Positions 46,565 to 54,497 of a stretch of DNA of 64,000 nucleotides are shown piece after piece. The translations under genes and the position numbers were made by a program. Position 1 is the stretch's first letter. Each line of letters starts with the position of its first letter. Source of the DNA: Saccharothrix saharensis (lineage in GTDB: Bacteria > Actinomycetota > Actinomycetes > Mycobacteriales > Pseudonocardiaceae); the NCBI RefSeq assembly GCF_006716745.1, contig NZ_VFPP01000001.1, positions 5,715,386 to 5,779,385 of the forward strand, given 5' to 3'. The notes beneath the pieces were generated by a model, which worked only from the letters and a program-made list of their open reading frames with translations, was not told where the DNA came from and ran no database searches.

Positions 46565-46780
46565 ATGGCCGAGGAAATCCGGGCCGAGATCGTGGCGAAC
46601 GTGGCCCAGATCGCCGTCAAAGAGGGTGACGAGGTCACGCACGAGACCACCGTCGTGGTGCTGGAGAGCATGAAGATGGAGATCCCGGTCCTCCCCGAGG
46701 GAGCCGGCCGGATCACCCGCATCGCCGTGGCCCCCGGTGACGTGGTCCAGGAGGGCGACCTCATCGCGGTGGTGGAGTAG
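46565..46780 (+). CDS. Biotinylated carrier-like protein (TB7.3 type)
   Basis: 71 residues, a single biotinyl/lipoyl domain with VLESMKMEIPV; Lys37 is the biotinylation site. Length equals mycobacterial TB7.3 (Rv3221c). It could act as a carboxyl carrier; no carboxylase is nearby. The ATG has AAGGAGG 2 bases upstream. The stop is TAG, immediately and in frame followed by the CTG that opens pdtaS. Confidence 0.92.
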   Translation: MAEEIRAEIVANVAQIAVKEGDEVTHETTVVVLESMKMEIPVLPEGAGRITRIAVAPGDVVQEGDLIAVVE

Positions 46781-48259
46781 CTGTCCACGCTCACCGACCT
46801 CCTGGCCGAGCACACCAAGCTCTCCGGCGGCGCCGTCGACCACCTGCAACTGGTGGTCGCCGAGTGGCAGCTGCTGTCCGACCTCAGCTTCGCCGACTTC
46901 CTGATGTGGGTGCCGCTGGACGACACCACGTTCCTGTGCGTCGCCCAGGCCCGGCCGACGACCGCGCCCACCGCGCACCCCGAGGACGTCGTCGGCAGCA
47001 TGGTGGACGTCGAGGAGCACCCCCAGCTGCGTCGCGCCATGACCGAGGCCCGGATCTGCCGCGAGGAGGACCCGCGCTGGCACCTGGGCGTGCCGGTGCG
47101 CCGCGAGGCCATCCCGGTCAAGCGGGACGGTGAGGTCATCGGGGTGCTCAGCCGCAACACGAACCTGGCCGTGCCGCGCGTGCCGAGCCCGCTGGAGATC
47201 TCCTACCTGGGCAGCGCCGCCGACCTGTGCCAGATGATCTCCGACGGCACGTTCCCGACCACCGAGCCGTCCCCGGACGTGCACACCAGCCCCCGCGTCG
47301 GTGACGGCCTGATCCGGCTGGACGCGTCGGGCGCGGTGGTGTTCGCCAGCCCCAACGCGCTGAGCGCCTACCACCGCATGGGCCACGCGTCCGACCTGGT
47401 CGGCGTGCACCTGGCCCCGCTGACCCGGTCCCTGATCGGCGACCCGTTCGACGCCACCGAGGTGGCGCAGCGCATCCGGGCCGCCCTGGACGGCCAGCCG
47501 TCGATGCGCATCGAGGCCGAGTCGCGCCGCGGCGCGGCGGTGCTGTTCCGGGCCCTGCCGCTGCGCCCGCGGGGCAGCGCGGCGGGCGCGCTGGTGCTGT
47601 GCCGCGACGTCACCGAGGTCCGCCGCCGCGACCGCGCCCTGATGTCGAAGGACGCGACGATCCGCGAGATCCACCACCGGGTGAAGAACAACCTCCAGAC
47701 GGTGGCCGCGCTGCTGCGCCTGCAGAGCAGGCGGACCAGCAGCGAGGAGGCGCGCGAGGCGCTGGCCGAGTCGGTGCGCCGCGTCACGTCCATCGCCCTG
47801 GTGCACGAGACGCTGTCCATGTCGGTGGACGAGCGGGTGGACCTGGACGACGTGGTGGACAAGGTCATCCCGATGATGTCGGACGTGGCCGCCACCGAGT
47901 CGCAGGTGGTGGTGCGCCGGGAGGGCCCGTTCGGCATCGTCCCGGCGGAGCTGGCGACCCCGTTGGTGATGGTGCTGACCGAGCTCGTGCAGAACGCGTT
48001 CGAGCACGCGTACGCGGCGGGCCAGCGCGGCGAGGTCGTCGTGCACGCCGAGCGCTCGGCGAAGTGGCTGGACGTGGTGATCTCCGACGACGGCCGCGGC
48101 CTGCCCCAGGGCTTCTCGCTGGAGCGCACCGACCGGCTCGGCCTGCAGATCGTCAGGACGCTGGTGGAATCCGAACTCAGGGGCTCGTTGAGCTTGCGGC
48201 GGCGGCCCCGAGGCGGTACAGAGGCGGTCCTGCGCGTACCGCTCAGGGCACGGCGTTAG
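46781..48259 (+). CDS. pdtaS: Sensor histidine kinase PdtaS
   Basis: About 492 residues of the HisKA_2/HWE type. A GAF-like domain covers about 1-145 (AEWQLLSDLSFADFLMWVP), a PAS domain about 170-280, then IREIHHRVKNNLQTVAALLR with the His pair at 298-299, and a HATPase end (ELVQNAFEHAYAAG, SDDGRGLPQG, LGLQIVRTLV). PdtaS phosphorylates the antitermination response regulator PdtaR. The conserved N-terminus STLTDLLAEHTKL starts at a CTG right after the TAG of the preceding gene. No ATG/GTG/TTG is in frame before residue 23, where only GTG codons (from about 46850) occur. A CTG start is the best reading. Confidence 0.9.
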   Translation: MSTLTDLLAEHTKLSGGAVDHLQLVVAEWQLLSDLSFADFLMWVPLDDTTFLCVAQARPTTAPTAHPEDVVGSMVDVEEHPQLRRAMTEARICREEDPRWHLGVPVRREAIPVKRDGEVIGVLSRNTNLAVPRVPSPLEISYLGSAADLCQMISDGTFPTTEPSPDVHTSPRVGDGLIRLDASGAVVFASPNALSAYHRMGHASDLVGVHLAPLTRSLIGDPFDATEVAQRIRAALDGQPSMRIEAESRRGAAVLFRALPLRPRGSAAGALVLCRDVTEVRRRDRALMSKDATIREIHHRVKNNLQTVAALLRLQSRRTSSEEAREALAESVRRVTSIALVHETLSMSVDERVDLDDVVDKVIPMMSDVAATESQVVVRREGPFGIVPAELATPLVMVLTELVQNAFEHAYAAGQRGEVVVHAERSAKWLDVVISDDGRGLPQGFSLERTDRLGLQIVRTLVESELRGSLSLRRRPRGGTEAVLRVPLRARR

Positions 48260-48334
48260 ACTGCTCCCCGTGCACACGTGACGACCTACCTCAGCGGAGT
48301 CACGTGGTCATGCGGGAGGGTGTGCAACACAAAG

Positions 48335-48372
48335 CGAAGGGCCCGACACCTGGCACGGTGTCGGGCCCTTCG
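48335..48372. terminator. Bidirectional terminator, pdtaS / whiB1
   Basis: CGAAGGGCCCGACACC pairs perfectly with GGTGTCGGGCCCTTCG (16 bp, 6-base loop), between two convergent stops. Confidence 0.9.
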
Positions 48373-48391
48373 TCTGCTTGACGGATGCGGC

Positions 48392-48646
48392 TCAGGCGTT
48401 GCTGCGAGCCCGGGTGCGAGCGTTGCGGCGCTTGAGGGCGCGACGCTCGTCTTCGCTCATCCCGCCCCACACGCCGGCGTCCTGGCCGCTCTCCAACGCC
48501 CACGAGAGGCAGTCGGCGACGACGGGGCAACGGCGGCAGACGGTCTTCGCCTCGGCGATCTGCAGGAGCGCAGGACCGCTGTTCCCCACGGGGAAGAACA
48601 GCTCGGGGTCCTCGTCGCGGCAGATCGCGCGGTGGCGCCAGTCCAT
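48392..48646 (-). CDS. whiB1: WhiB-family nitric-oxide-responsive regulator WhiB1
   Basis: 84 residues, the length of mycobacterial WhiB1. The cluster ligands are Cys9, Cys37, Cys40 and Cys46, followed by GVWGGMSEDERRALKRRNAR. WhiB1 carries a 4Fe-4S cluster that reacts with nitric oxide, binds SigA and is essential in mycobacteria. ATG 48646 has GAGGAG 9 bases upstream. A CRP-like site lies about 70 bases further upstream. Neighbours pdtaS and the lipid kinase match the Rv3218-Rv3221 region. Confidence 0.96.
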   Translation of the reverse strand: MDWRHRAICRDEDPELFFPVGNSGPALLQIAEAKTVCRRCPVVADCLSWALESGQDAGVWGGMSEDERRALKRRNARTRARSNA

Positions 48647-48713
48647 TGGAACTACTCCTCAGCTAGGCGCGCGCGAAGGCGCGCCACTCGTCAGCGGTCG
48701 GTTTTGGGGTGCT

Positions 48714-48729
48714 TGTGAATGCTTTCACG
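48714..48729 (-). promoter_or_regulatory. CRP-like binding site upstream of whiB1
   Basis: TGTGAATGCTTTCACG is a 5-bp near-perfect dyad with N6 spacing, as in the CRP consensus TGTGA-N6-TCACA. It lies 68-83 bases upstream of the whiB1 start. whiB1 of M. tuberculosis is known to be controlled by the cAMP receptor protein, so the site is probably functional here. Confidence 0.65.
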
Positions 48730-48871
48730 AACGGCCGGGATGTCAAGGGTTTAGCCCCAACCCGGTGAGTGAACTCACCCGAAAGATCGACTGAGTTCAC
48801 GTGGCGTTCTCGCCGCGGTGTCACAGCAGGTCACAACATCGCGGATCGGTACCGGGGCGGTCACACCACGG

Positions 48872-49816
48872 TCACACGGCGACCGTCAGCGCGCCCGGCA
48901 CGCCGGTGAACTCCACCTCGGTGCACGCGCCGAGCAAGTCGCCGTCCACCTGCAGGTTGACGGCTTCCGGACTCGTCACCCGGACGAACTCGACGTCGTC
49001 GCGCCGGAGCAGGTTCCCGCCTTTGGGGTTCCCATCCGTGGCCAAGAGATGCGCGACATAGCGAAGAACCGTGGGCAATCCCATCCCGTGCAGCGCGAAC
49101 AGGCCGAGACCGCCGTCGAACGACGTGCTCGGGTTGAGCCGGATCGCCTTGTCGCCGAGGTAGGTCCACGGGTCGGTGTTGGAGATGAACGCCAGCCGGA
49201 CGTCCTCGAACGGCGGCTCGTCCGGGATGTGCACGGTGAGCGTCGGCGGCTGCCTCCGCTGGGTGAAGTAGCTGGTCAGCGCGGTGCGCGCGTAGAGGGC
49301 GGGTGACGCCTGGCGGCCCTTCGCGCGTTGCTGCTCCACGGCCGCGACCACGTCGGCGTCCCAGCCGACGCCCGCGTTGAAGGTGAACCAGCGGTCGTGG
49401 TCGAGCCCCGCGCCGGTGGCCGCGACGTGACCGACGCTGACCTTGCGGCTGGTGCCGTGCTCGATGGCCTGCAGCAGCCGGTAGGTCGCCTCGACGGGGT
49501 CGCGGGGCAGGCCGAGCGCGCCCGCGAACACGTTCGCCGACCCGCCGGGCACGACGCCGAGCATGGGCAGGCCGGGCCGCGCGCCCTCGCGCAGCACGCC
49601 GTTGACCACCTCGTTCACCGTGCCGTCGCCGCCGTGGGCCACGACCAGGTCGTAGCCGTCCACGACGGCCTGCGCGGCGGCGTCCGCCGCGTGGCCGCGG
49701 TAGTCCGTCTCGACGATGTCGAGCTTCACATCGCTGGCCAGTGCGTGCGCGAGCACGTCCCGACCGGCAGGCGTGGTTGCCGTTGCCTGCGGGTTGACCA
49801 CCAGAAGTGCGCGCAC
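48872..49816 (-). CDS. Diacylglycerol/lipid kinase family protein
   Basis: A 314-residue DagK/LCB5-type lipid kinase. ALLVVNPQAT starts the nucleotide domain, VVAHGGDGTVNEVVNGVLR is the ATP-binding GGDGT motif, and VVPGGSANVFAGALGLPRD is the second catalytic loop. The C-terminal beta-sandwich ends VNLQVDGDLLGACTEVEFTG. It phosphorylates diacylglycerol or a similar lipid at the membrane. GTG 49816 fits the family start although AAGG almost touches it. It corresponds to the Rv3218 position beside whiB1. Confidence 0.88.
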   Translation of the reverse strand: MRALLVVNPQATATTPAGRDVLAHALASDVKLDIVETDYRGHAADAAAQAVVDGYDLVVAHGGDGTVNEVVNGVLREGARPGLPMLGVVPGGSANVFAGALGLPRDPVEATYRLLQAIEHGTSRKVSVGHVAATGAGLDHDRWFTFNAGVGWDADVVAAVEQQRAKGRQASPALYARTALTSYFTQRRQPPTLTVHIPDEPPFEDVRLAFISNTDPWTYLGDKAIRLNPSTSFDGGLGLFALHGMGLPTVLRYVAHLLATDGNPKGGNLLRRDDVEFVRVTSPEAVNLQVDGDLLGACTEVEFTGVPGALTVAV

Positions 49817-50080
49817 CCTTGCAGAGTAAGACAGCGCGTGACCTCGGACAGGTTGCGTGTCACCCGGTAGGCGGGTCAGACGCGCACGAAAGTGGCCGAT
49901 GTCTCCTTTCCGTGTCGCGTTTCCGCGTCGTCCTGCGTCTCGCGACAAGTGCACCCCGACCCGACCGCCGGCTCGCCGAAGAGACTGCTGTGATCATCGC
50001 TCCTGGGGCGGTCGAACGGGACACGCCAACCGGGTGGCCTACGATGCGTGACGAGTACTCACGGTGAGGAAAGGTCCAGC

Positions 50081-50485
50081 GTGTCGACCCAGAGCAAGGT
50101 CCCCCCGGCGGTCCGGGCCGCGGGCGCGCTGACCGCGTTGCAGGGCCTGGCCGGGCTGGCCTTCGCGGTCGCGCTGGTGGTGCGGTCGTTCAGCGCGGAC
50201 GAGTCCGGCGAGGTGCTCGGCGAGGCCGCCTACTTCGCGGTGCTGTCGGCCGGCGTGCTCGCCGCCGGGGCCGGCCTCGTGCTCGGCAGGCACTGGGGGC
50301 GCACGCCCGCCATCGTCGTGCAGCTCCTCCTGCTGGGAGTCGCCTGGTACATGTACGGGCCGTCCGGCCGGCAGCTGTGGGGGGCGCTGCTCGGCGGGTA
50401 CGTCGTGATCACGCTCGTGCTGCTGTTCACCAACCCGGTGCGCCGGTGGGCCCTCGGCGTGGATGAGGACGAAGCGGACGCATAG
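50081..50485 (+). CDS. Small integral membrane protein (Rv3217c-like)
   Basis: 134 residues with four hydrophobic helices at about 15-37, 50-70, 78-98 and 105-122. The start GTG 50081 has AAAGG upstream. Function is unknown. A similar protein occupies the same place beside whiB1 in mycobacteria. The C-terminus is acidic (VDEDEADA). It is divergent from the lipid kinase, with 264 bases between that I could not resolve into a promoter. Confidence 0.75.
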   Translation: MSTQSKVPPAVRAAGALTALQGLAGLAFAVALVVRSFSADESGEVLGEAAYFAVLSAGVLAAGAGLVLGRHWGRTPAIVVQLLLLGVAWYMYGPSGRQLWGALLGGYVVITLVLLFTNPVRRWALGVDEDEADA

Positions 50486-50560
50486 GGCATCCGGGTCGTT
50501 GAGGGCCAATCGGCCGCCGACCATCGTCTGGGTGCTCGCCGACTAACGGCGGGTGGTCGC

Positions 50561-50602
50561 CGTCACCGGAACAGGTGACGCTGTGCGTGGTGAATTCACC
50601 AC
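50561..50602. promoter_or_regulatory. Two adjacent dyads upstream of the secreted protease
   Basis: CGTCACC-GGAACA-GGTGACG at 50561-50580 and the perfect 16-bp palindrome GTGGTGAATTCACCAC at 50587-50602 lie 28-70 bases before the protease start. They look like operator sites; the first could also be an RNA hairpin. Confidence 0.5.
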
Positions 50603-50630
50603 TCCCTGCGTTCGTTGAGGTGACAACTCC

Positions 50631-51380
50631 ATGCGACTCAATCGCGCCCTGTCCGCGGTGGTCGGAGCCACTACCGCACTGCTGTCCGCGTTCGCGCTGA
50701 CCACGCTCGCGCCGACCGCGTCGGCCCAGGACACCGGTGGTGTCCAGCCGTACATCATCGGCGGCGGCACGGCGACCGACGCCCCCTGGGCGGCCCGCCT
50801 GTTCCGCAACGGCCAGCAGAACTGCTCGGCCACGATCATCGCGCCCACGTGGGTCCTGACCGCCCAGCACTGCGTGGCGAGCTCGGGCACCTACACGTTC
50901 CGCATCGGCAGCCTCGACCAGACCAGCGGCGGCACCATGGCCACCGCCACCCAGATCATCCAGCACCCGTCGGTGGACCTCGCGCTGGCGCGGCTGGACC
51001 GGTCGGTCGCGGCCACGTACGCGCCGCTGGGCACCACCACCGCCGTGCAGGTCGGCCAGACCGTGCAGCTCTACGGCTGGGGCGCCACGTGCACCAACCA
51101 GCCCGAGATCAACTGCCAGGCCCGCTACCTCAAGTACGCCAACACCCGGGTGACCTCGGTCAACGGGCGTGACTACCGGGGTGGCATCGCGATCTCGGTG
51201 AGCCGGATCGACGGCATCGCCGCGGGCGGCGACTCGGGTGGCCCGATGTTCGCCACCAGCCCGGTCGACGGCCGCCGCTACCAGGTCGGCGTGGCCTCCA
51301 CCAGCGACCGCTCGTCGCGGTCGAACTACACCGCCGTCACCCGCTACCGCGACTGGATCCGCTCCTACGCCGGAGTGTGA
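50631..51380 (+). CDS. Secreted trypsin-like serine protease (S1)
   Basis: 249 residues. The Sec signal peptide is about 1-32, ending LAPTASAQ. A short propeptide leads to IIGG, the mature N-terminus of trypsin-like enzymes. The catalytic triad is His in VLTAQHC, Asp in VDLALARL and Ser in GGDSGGPMF. Four or more Cys residues allow disulfides (NCSATII...HC; TCTNQPEINC). The ATG at 50631 follows GAGG by about 11 bases. It is extracellular and broad-range in this family. Two dyads lie upstream and a strong terminator downstream. Confidence 0.93.
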   Translation: MRLNRALSAVVGATTALLSAFALTTLAPTASAQDTGGVQPYIIGGGTATDAPWAARLFRNGQQNCSATIIAPTWVLTAQHCVASSGTYTFRIGSLDQTSGGTMATATQIIQHPSVDLALARLDRSVAATYAPLGTTTAVQVGQTVQLYGWGATCTNQPEINCQARYLKYANTRVTSVNGRDYRGGIAISVSRIDGIAAGGDSGGPMFATSPVDGRRYQVGVASTSDRSSRSNYTAVTRYRDWIRSYAGV

Positions 51381-51387
51381 CCGAATT

Positions 51388-51442
51388 CCCCGGCCGAAGG
51401 GGCTGGACTCCCTTCCCCTGCGCGCCGCCCCTTCGGCCGGGG
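51388..51442 (+). terminator. Terminator after the protease
   Basis: CCCCGGCCGAAGGGGC pairs perfectly with GCCCCTTCGGCCGGGG (16 bp) around a 23-base loop, beginning 8 bases after the stop. Confidence 0.8.
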
Positions 51443-51583
51443 CACCACGCCGTGCGATCGGGTCACCCACCAGTCACAATCACCCTGCGTGTTCACAGAT
51501 GGCGGATGGACACGAACGGAGTAGCCAGATACGGTCTGGCAGGCGTTCACGCCGCTCCGGGTGCAGTCAGGGTGAGGTGCGCA

Positions 51584-52390
51584 GTGCAGAACCCCCCGAG
51601 GTGGGTGTCGACCAACGGTGATGTCGAGCGCCCCAACGTGGCCCGGCTGTACGACTACTACCTGGGCGGCGCGCACAACTTCGCCGTCGACCGCGAGTTC
51701 GCCGACCGCTCCATGAGCGAGATCCCGACCGCCGCGATGGTCCAGCACACCCGCTCGTTCCTGCGCCGGGCCGTGCGGCTGTGCGTGGCGCAGGGCATCC
51801 GCCAGTTCCTCGACCTCGGCTCCGGCATCCCGACCGCGGGCAACGTGCACGAGGTCGCGCAGCGGGCCGACCCGACGTGCCGCGTGGTGTACGTGGACAA
51901 CGAGCCCGCCACCGTCGCGCACAGCCGCACCATGCTGCGCGACAACGAGTCCGCCGCCATCGCCGAGGCCGACATCCGGGACGTGGCGGCCGTGCTGGAC
52001 GCGCCCGAGGTCCGCGCCCTGCTCGACCTGAGCCGGCCGGTCGCGCTGCTGATGGTGGCGATCCTGCCGTACCTGGCCGACGACGACCGCCCGGCCGAGT
52101 TGGTCGGCCGCTACCGCGACGCGCTGCCCGACGGCAGCTACCTGGTGCTCAGCCACCTGACCGCGGACGAGCAGCCGGAGCTGGTGCGCAAGGTGGTCGA
52201 GGTGGCCGCGGAGACCGACTCGCCGATCGTGGCGCGGTCCAAGGTCGACGTCGAGGCGATGCTCGACGGGTTCGACCTGCTCGAGCCGGGGCTGGTGCTG
52301 GCGACGAAGTGGCGTGGCGAGGGCGAGCCGGAGACCGGGGCGGAGGCCGTGACCTACGGCGCGGTCGGCGTGAAGCGGTCGAACCGCTGA
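51584..52390 (+). CDS. SAM-dependent methyltransferase (actinobacterial DUF574 type)
   Basis: 268 residues. The family opening is PNVARLYDYYLGGAHNFAVD, the SAM loop is IRQFLDLGSGIPTAGNVHEV, and the second motif is CRVVYVDNEPATVAHSR. ARLYDYYLGG is the diagnostic N-terminal motif of a large paralogous group in Streptomyces and Pseudonocardiales. The substrate is unknown in all of them. GTG 51584 has GAGG 7 bases upstream. It probably stands alone; its stop is 46 bases from the MarR stop on the other strand. Confidence 0.88.
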   Translation: MQNPPRWVSTNGDVERPNVARLYDYYLGGAHNFAVDREFADRSMSEIPTAAMVQHTRSFLRRAVRLCVAQGIRQFLDLGSGIPTAGNVHEVAQRADPTCRVVYVDNEPATVAHSRTMLRDNESAAIAEADIRDVAAVLDAPEVRALLDLSRPVALLMVAILPYLADDDRPAELVGRYRDALPDGSYLVLSHLTADEQPELVRKVVEVAAETDSPIVARSKVDVEAMLDGFDLLEPGLVLATKWRGEGEPETGAEAVTYGAVGVKRSNR

Positions 52391-52435
52391 GTCGGCCCCG
52401 GGTGCAGGGGTGTCCCGGATCGGGCTCGTCCCGGA

Positions 52436-52873
52436 TCACGCGCGACCGGGCGGCCCGTTGAGCAGCCGGGTCTGCTCCTTGAGCACGGCGATCGTGCGGA
52501 CCACCCAGTCGCCGATGACCTGCTGCTCCTCCGGGGTGTAGCGCGCGCTCAGCTCGTCCATGGCCGCGCTCAGGCCGGCGAACACCCGGCCGAACGCGCC
52601 GGGGATGGCGGTGATGACCACGCGCCTGCGGTCGCCGGGGTCGGGTTCGCGCCGCACCAGGCCCGCCCGTTCGAGGCGGTCCGCGACGCCGGTGACGGCG
52701 CCGGGCGTCAGGTTGATCTCCTTGGCCAGCTCGCCCGCCGTGAGCGGGCCCTTGCCGGCGATGAGGGCGAGCGCGCGCTGGTCCACGGCCGTCACGCCCA
52801 GCCGCGCGCCCACCGCCTCGTGGAACGCGACCACCGCCGTGCTCAGCTCACGCCCGAAGTCCCGTCCGTCCAT
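52436..52873 (-). CDS. MarR-family transcriptional regulator
   Basis: A 145-residue winged-helix regulator. The recognition region is LTAGELAKEINLTPGAVTGVADRLERAGLV, followed by the wing RREPDPGDRRRVVI. Long dimerisation helices lie at both ends. A 35-base inverted repeat stands 17 bases upstream of its start, between it and a divergent membrane protein gene. The usual reading is that MarR represses both until a ligand binds. The ligand is unknown. Confidence 0.92.
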   Translation of the reverse strand: MDGRDFGRELSTAVVAFHEAVGARLGVTAVDQRALALIAGKGPLTAGELAKEINLTPGAVTGVADRLERAGLVRREPDPGDRRRVVITAIPGAFGRVFAGLSAAMDELSARYTPEEQQVIGDWVVRTIAVLKEQTRLLNGPPGRA

Positions 52874-52890
52874 GCCGTCACTTTACCGAG

Positions 52891-52925
52891 CCAAATATTT
52901 CAGTACACTGAACTAAAATACTTGG
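52891..52925. promoter_or_regulatory. Operator between marR-like gene and membrane protein
   Basis: A 17-bp inverted repeat, CCAAATATTTCAGTACA, has its counterpart differing at 3 of 17 positions around a central C. It is strikingly AT-rich for this genome. A tighter nested dyad TTCAGT-AC-ACTGAA is at 52899-52912. The placement between divergent genes is classic for MarR. Confidence 0.75.
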
Positions 52926-52941
52926 CGAGTGAGGGGCGTTC

Positions 52942-53439
52942 ATGTCGGAGTTCGGGCTCGCGCTGGAGGTGCCGCGGTGGGCGGCGCGGTTCTACCTGCG
53001 GCACTGGGCGGTGGTCGTCGGGTTGTCGCTGGTCGCGTCCGTGCAGCGGCTCGTGGTGGTGAACCGGGGCGACCACGTGCCGAGCGGGGTGGCGTTCGCG
53101 TCGGAGGTCGTGGTGATGGCCGCGCGCGTGCTGCTGGTGGTCGTGATCTGGCGGTTGGCGACCCGGGGCGAACGCTTGCGGTGGGCGGACGCGCGCGCGT
53201 TCGCGACGCGGCACTGGCCGAGCCTGGTGTGGCAGTGCGTGCTGCTCGCGGTGGCGTTCCTGGTGTTCGACGTCGTCGCGGAGCAGGTGGTCGGCGGGCT
53301 GCTGCCCGAGTCGGCCCGGCAGGCCTACCTGGCCGTGCTGCTGTTCGTGAAGAACCCGACCGTGATCGCGTTCACGTTCGTCTGGTGGGTGGGGCTGATC
53401 CGGCAGGTCGCCGTCAGTCGCCCCGTGCCAGTCCGGTGA
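52942..53439 (+). CDS. Small membrane protein under MarR control
   Basis: 165 residues with about four hydrophobic segments (about 20-38, 55-72, 92-112, 128-152). The start ATG 52942 follows GTGAGGGG. It has no recognised transporter motif; the Arg-rich cytosolic loops follow the positive-inside rule. It is divergent from the MarR gene with the operator between, so expression likely depends on that regulator. Its last 26 bases overlap the GNAT gene on the other strand. Confidence 0.7.
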   Translation: MSEFGLALEVPRWAARFYLRHWAVVVGLSLVASVQRLVVVNRGDHVPSGVAFASEVVVMAARVLLVVVIWRLATRGERLRWADARAFATRHWPSLVWQCVLLAVAFLVFDVVAEQVVGGLLPESARQAYLAVLLFVKNPTVIAFTFVWWVGLIRQVAVSRPVPVR

Positions 53440-53899
53440 GCGCGTCGTCGGTGAGGCGGAAGACGGTCCACTCGTCCATCGGGACCGCGCCCAGCGACTT
53501 GTAGAAGCCGATCGCGGGGGCGTTCCAGTCGAGCACCCACCACTCCAACCGCGCGTAGCCGCGGGCCGCGCACTCGTCCGCCAGCGCCTTCAGCAGCGCC
53601 CGGCCGAGACCGCTCTTGCGCTGCGCCGGCTGGACGTACAGGTCCTCCAGGTAGATGCCGTGCGTGCCGCGCCACGTGGAGAAGTTGAGGAACCACAAGG
53701 CCATGCCGACGACCCGACCGTCCACTTCGGCCACGTGGCCGAACAGGGCGGGCGAGGGGCGGAACAGCGCGTCGTGCAGCTGCTCGGCGGTCAGCCGGCA
53801 CTCGTGCCGGGCGCGTTCGTACTCGGCCAGCTCCTCGACCAGACCGACGACGGCGGGCACGTCCTCCGGGCGGACGCGGCGGATGCGCGGATCAGTCAA
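53414..53899 (-). CDS. GNAT-family N-acetyltransferase
   Basis: A 161-residue GNAT of the diamine/spermidine acetyltransferase-like group. IRRVRPEDVPAVVGLVEELA is the opening, and the acetyl-CoA loop is LYVQPAQRKSGLGRALLKAL (Q-x-x-G-x-G/A pattern RKSGLG). The later motif LDWNAPAIGFYKSLGA is typical. Substrate unknown; a small amine is plausible. The ATG at 53899 overlaps the end of the phosphatase gene by 8 bases, so the two are co-expressed. Confidence 0.9.
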   Translation of the reverse strand: MTDPRIRRVRPEDVPAVVGLVEELAEYERARHECRLTAEQLHDALFRPSPALFGHVAEVDGRVVGMALWFLNFSTWRGTHGIYLEDLYVQPAQRKSGLGRALLKALADECAARGYARLEWWVLDWNAPAIGFYKSLGAVPMDEWTVFRLTDDALTGLARGD

Positions 53900-54497
53900 C
53901 GTCGACCTCCCAGGCGGGCACGTTCAACCGGCGCACCTGCGGGTCGCCGCGCTCGTCGCCGAGCACCGTCGTGCCGGCCGGGTCCAGTCCGAAGTGGACA
54001 CCCTCGCTCGGCGGCAGGCCGAGCCAGGTGGCGATGAGCACGCGGCTGAAGTGCCCGTGCCCGACCAGCACCACGTCACCGCCGGCCAACGCCTGCCGGA
54101 CCCGCTCCAGCACCTTGGTGGCGCGCGCGTGCACCTGGTCGTGCGTCTCACCGTCGGGCACGGCGTGGGTCCAGACGGTCCAGCCCGGGTCGGTCTCCCG
54201 GATCTGCGGCGTCGTCAGGCCCTCGTAGGCGCCGTAGTCCCACTCGGCGAGGTCCTCGGTGCGCTCGGCGTCGTGCAGCCCGGCCAGCTCGGCCGTGCGC
54301 CAGGCGCGCTGCCGCGGGCTCGACAGCACCAGCGCCGCCGGCCGGTCCGTGGCCCGCAACCGCGCCAGCACCGCACCCGCCCGCCGGGCCTGCTGCACCC
54401 CGGCGTCGGTCAGGGGCACGTCGGTCGCGCCGGTGTGCCGCCCGCTCTCGGACCACTCGGTTTGCCCGTGCCGGAGCAGGTAGACGTGTGAGGTCAC
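53892..54497 (-). CDS. Histidine phosphatase (phosphoglycerate mutase-like)
   Basis: 201 residues. The catalytic RHG motif is VYLLRHGQTEWSESGRHTG, the conserved acid is in LAEWDYGAYEGLT, and the second His is in VLVGHGHFSRVLIA. It belongs to the histidine phosphatase superfamily, branch of phosphosugar phosphatases. The substrate is unknown. GTG 54497 gives the family's start close to the RHG motif. It is upstream of, and overlaps, the GNAT gene. Confidence 0.9.
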   Translation of the reverse strand: MTSHVYLLRHGQTEWSESGRHTGATDVPLTDAGVQQARRAGAVLARLRATDRPAALVLSSPRQRAWRTAELAGLHDAERTEDLAEWDYGAYEGLTTPQIRETDPGWTVWTHAVPDGETHDQVHARATKVLERVRQALAGGDVVLVGHGHFSRVLIATWLGLPPSEGVHFGLDPAGTTVLGDERGDPQVRRLNVPAWEVDVD

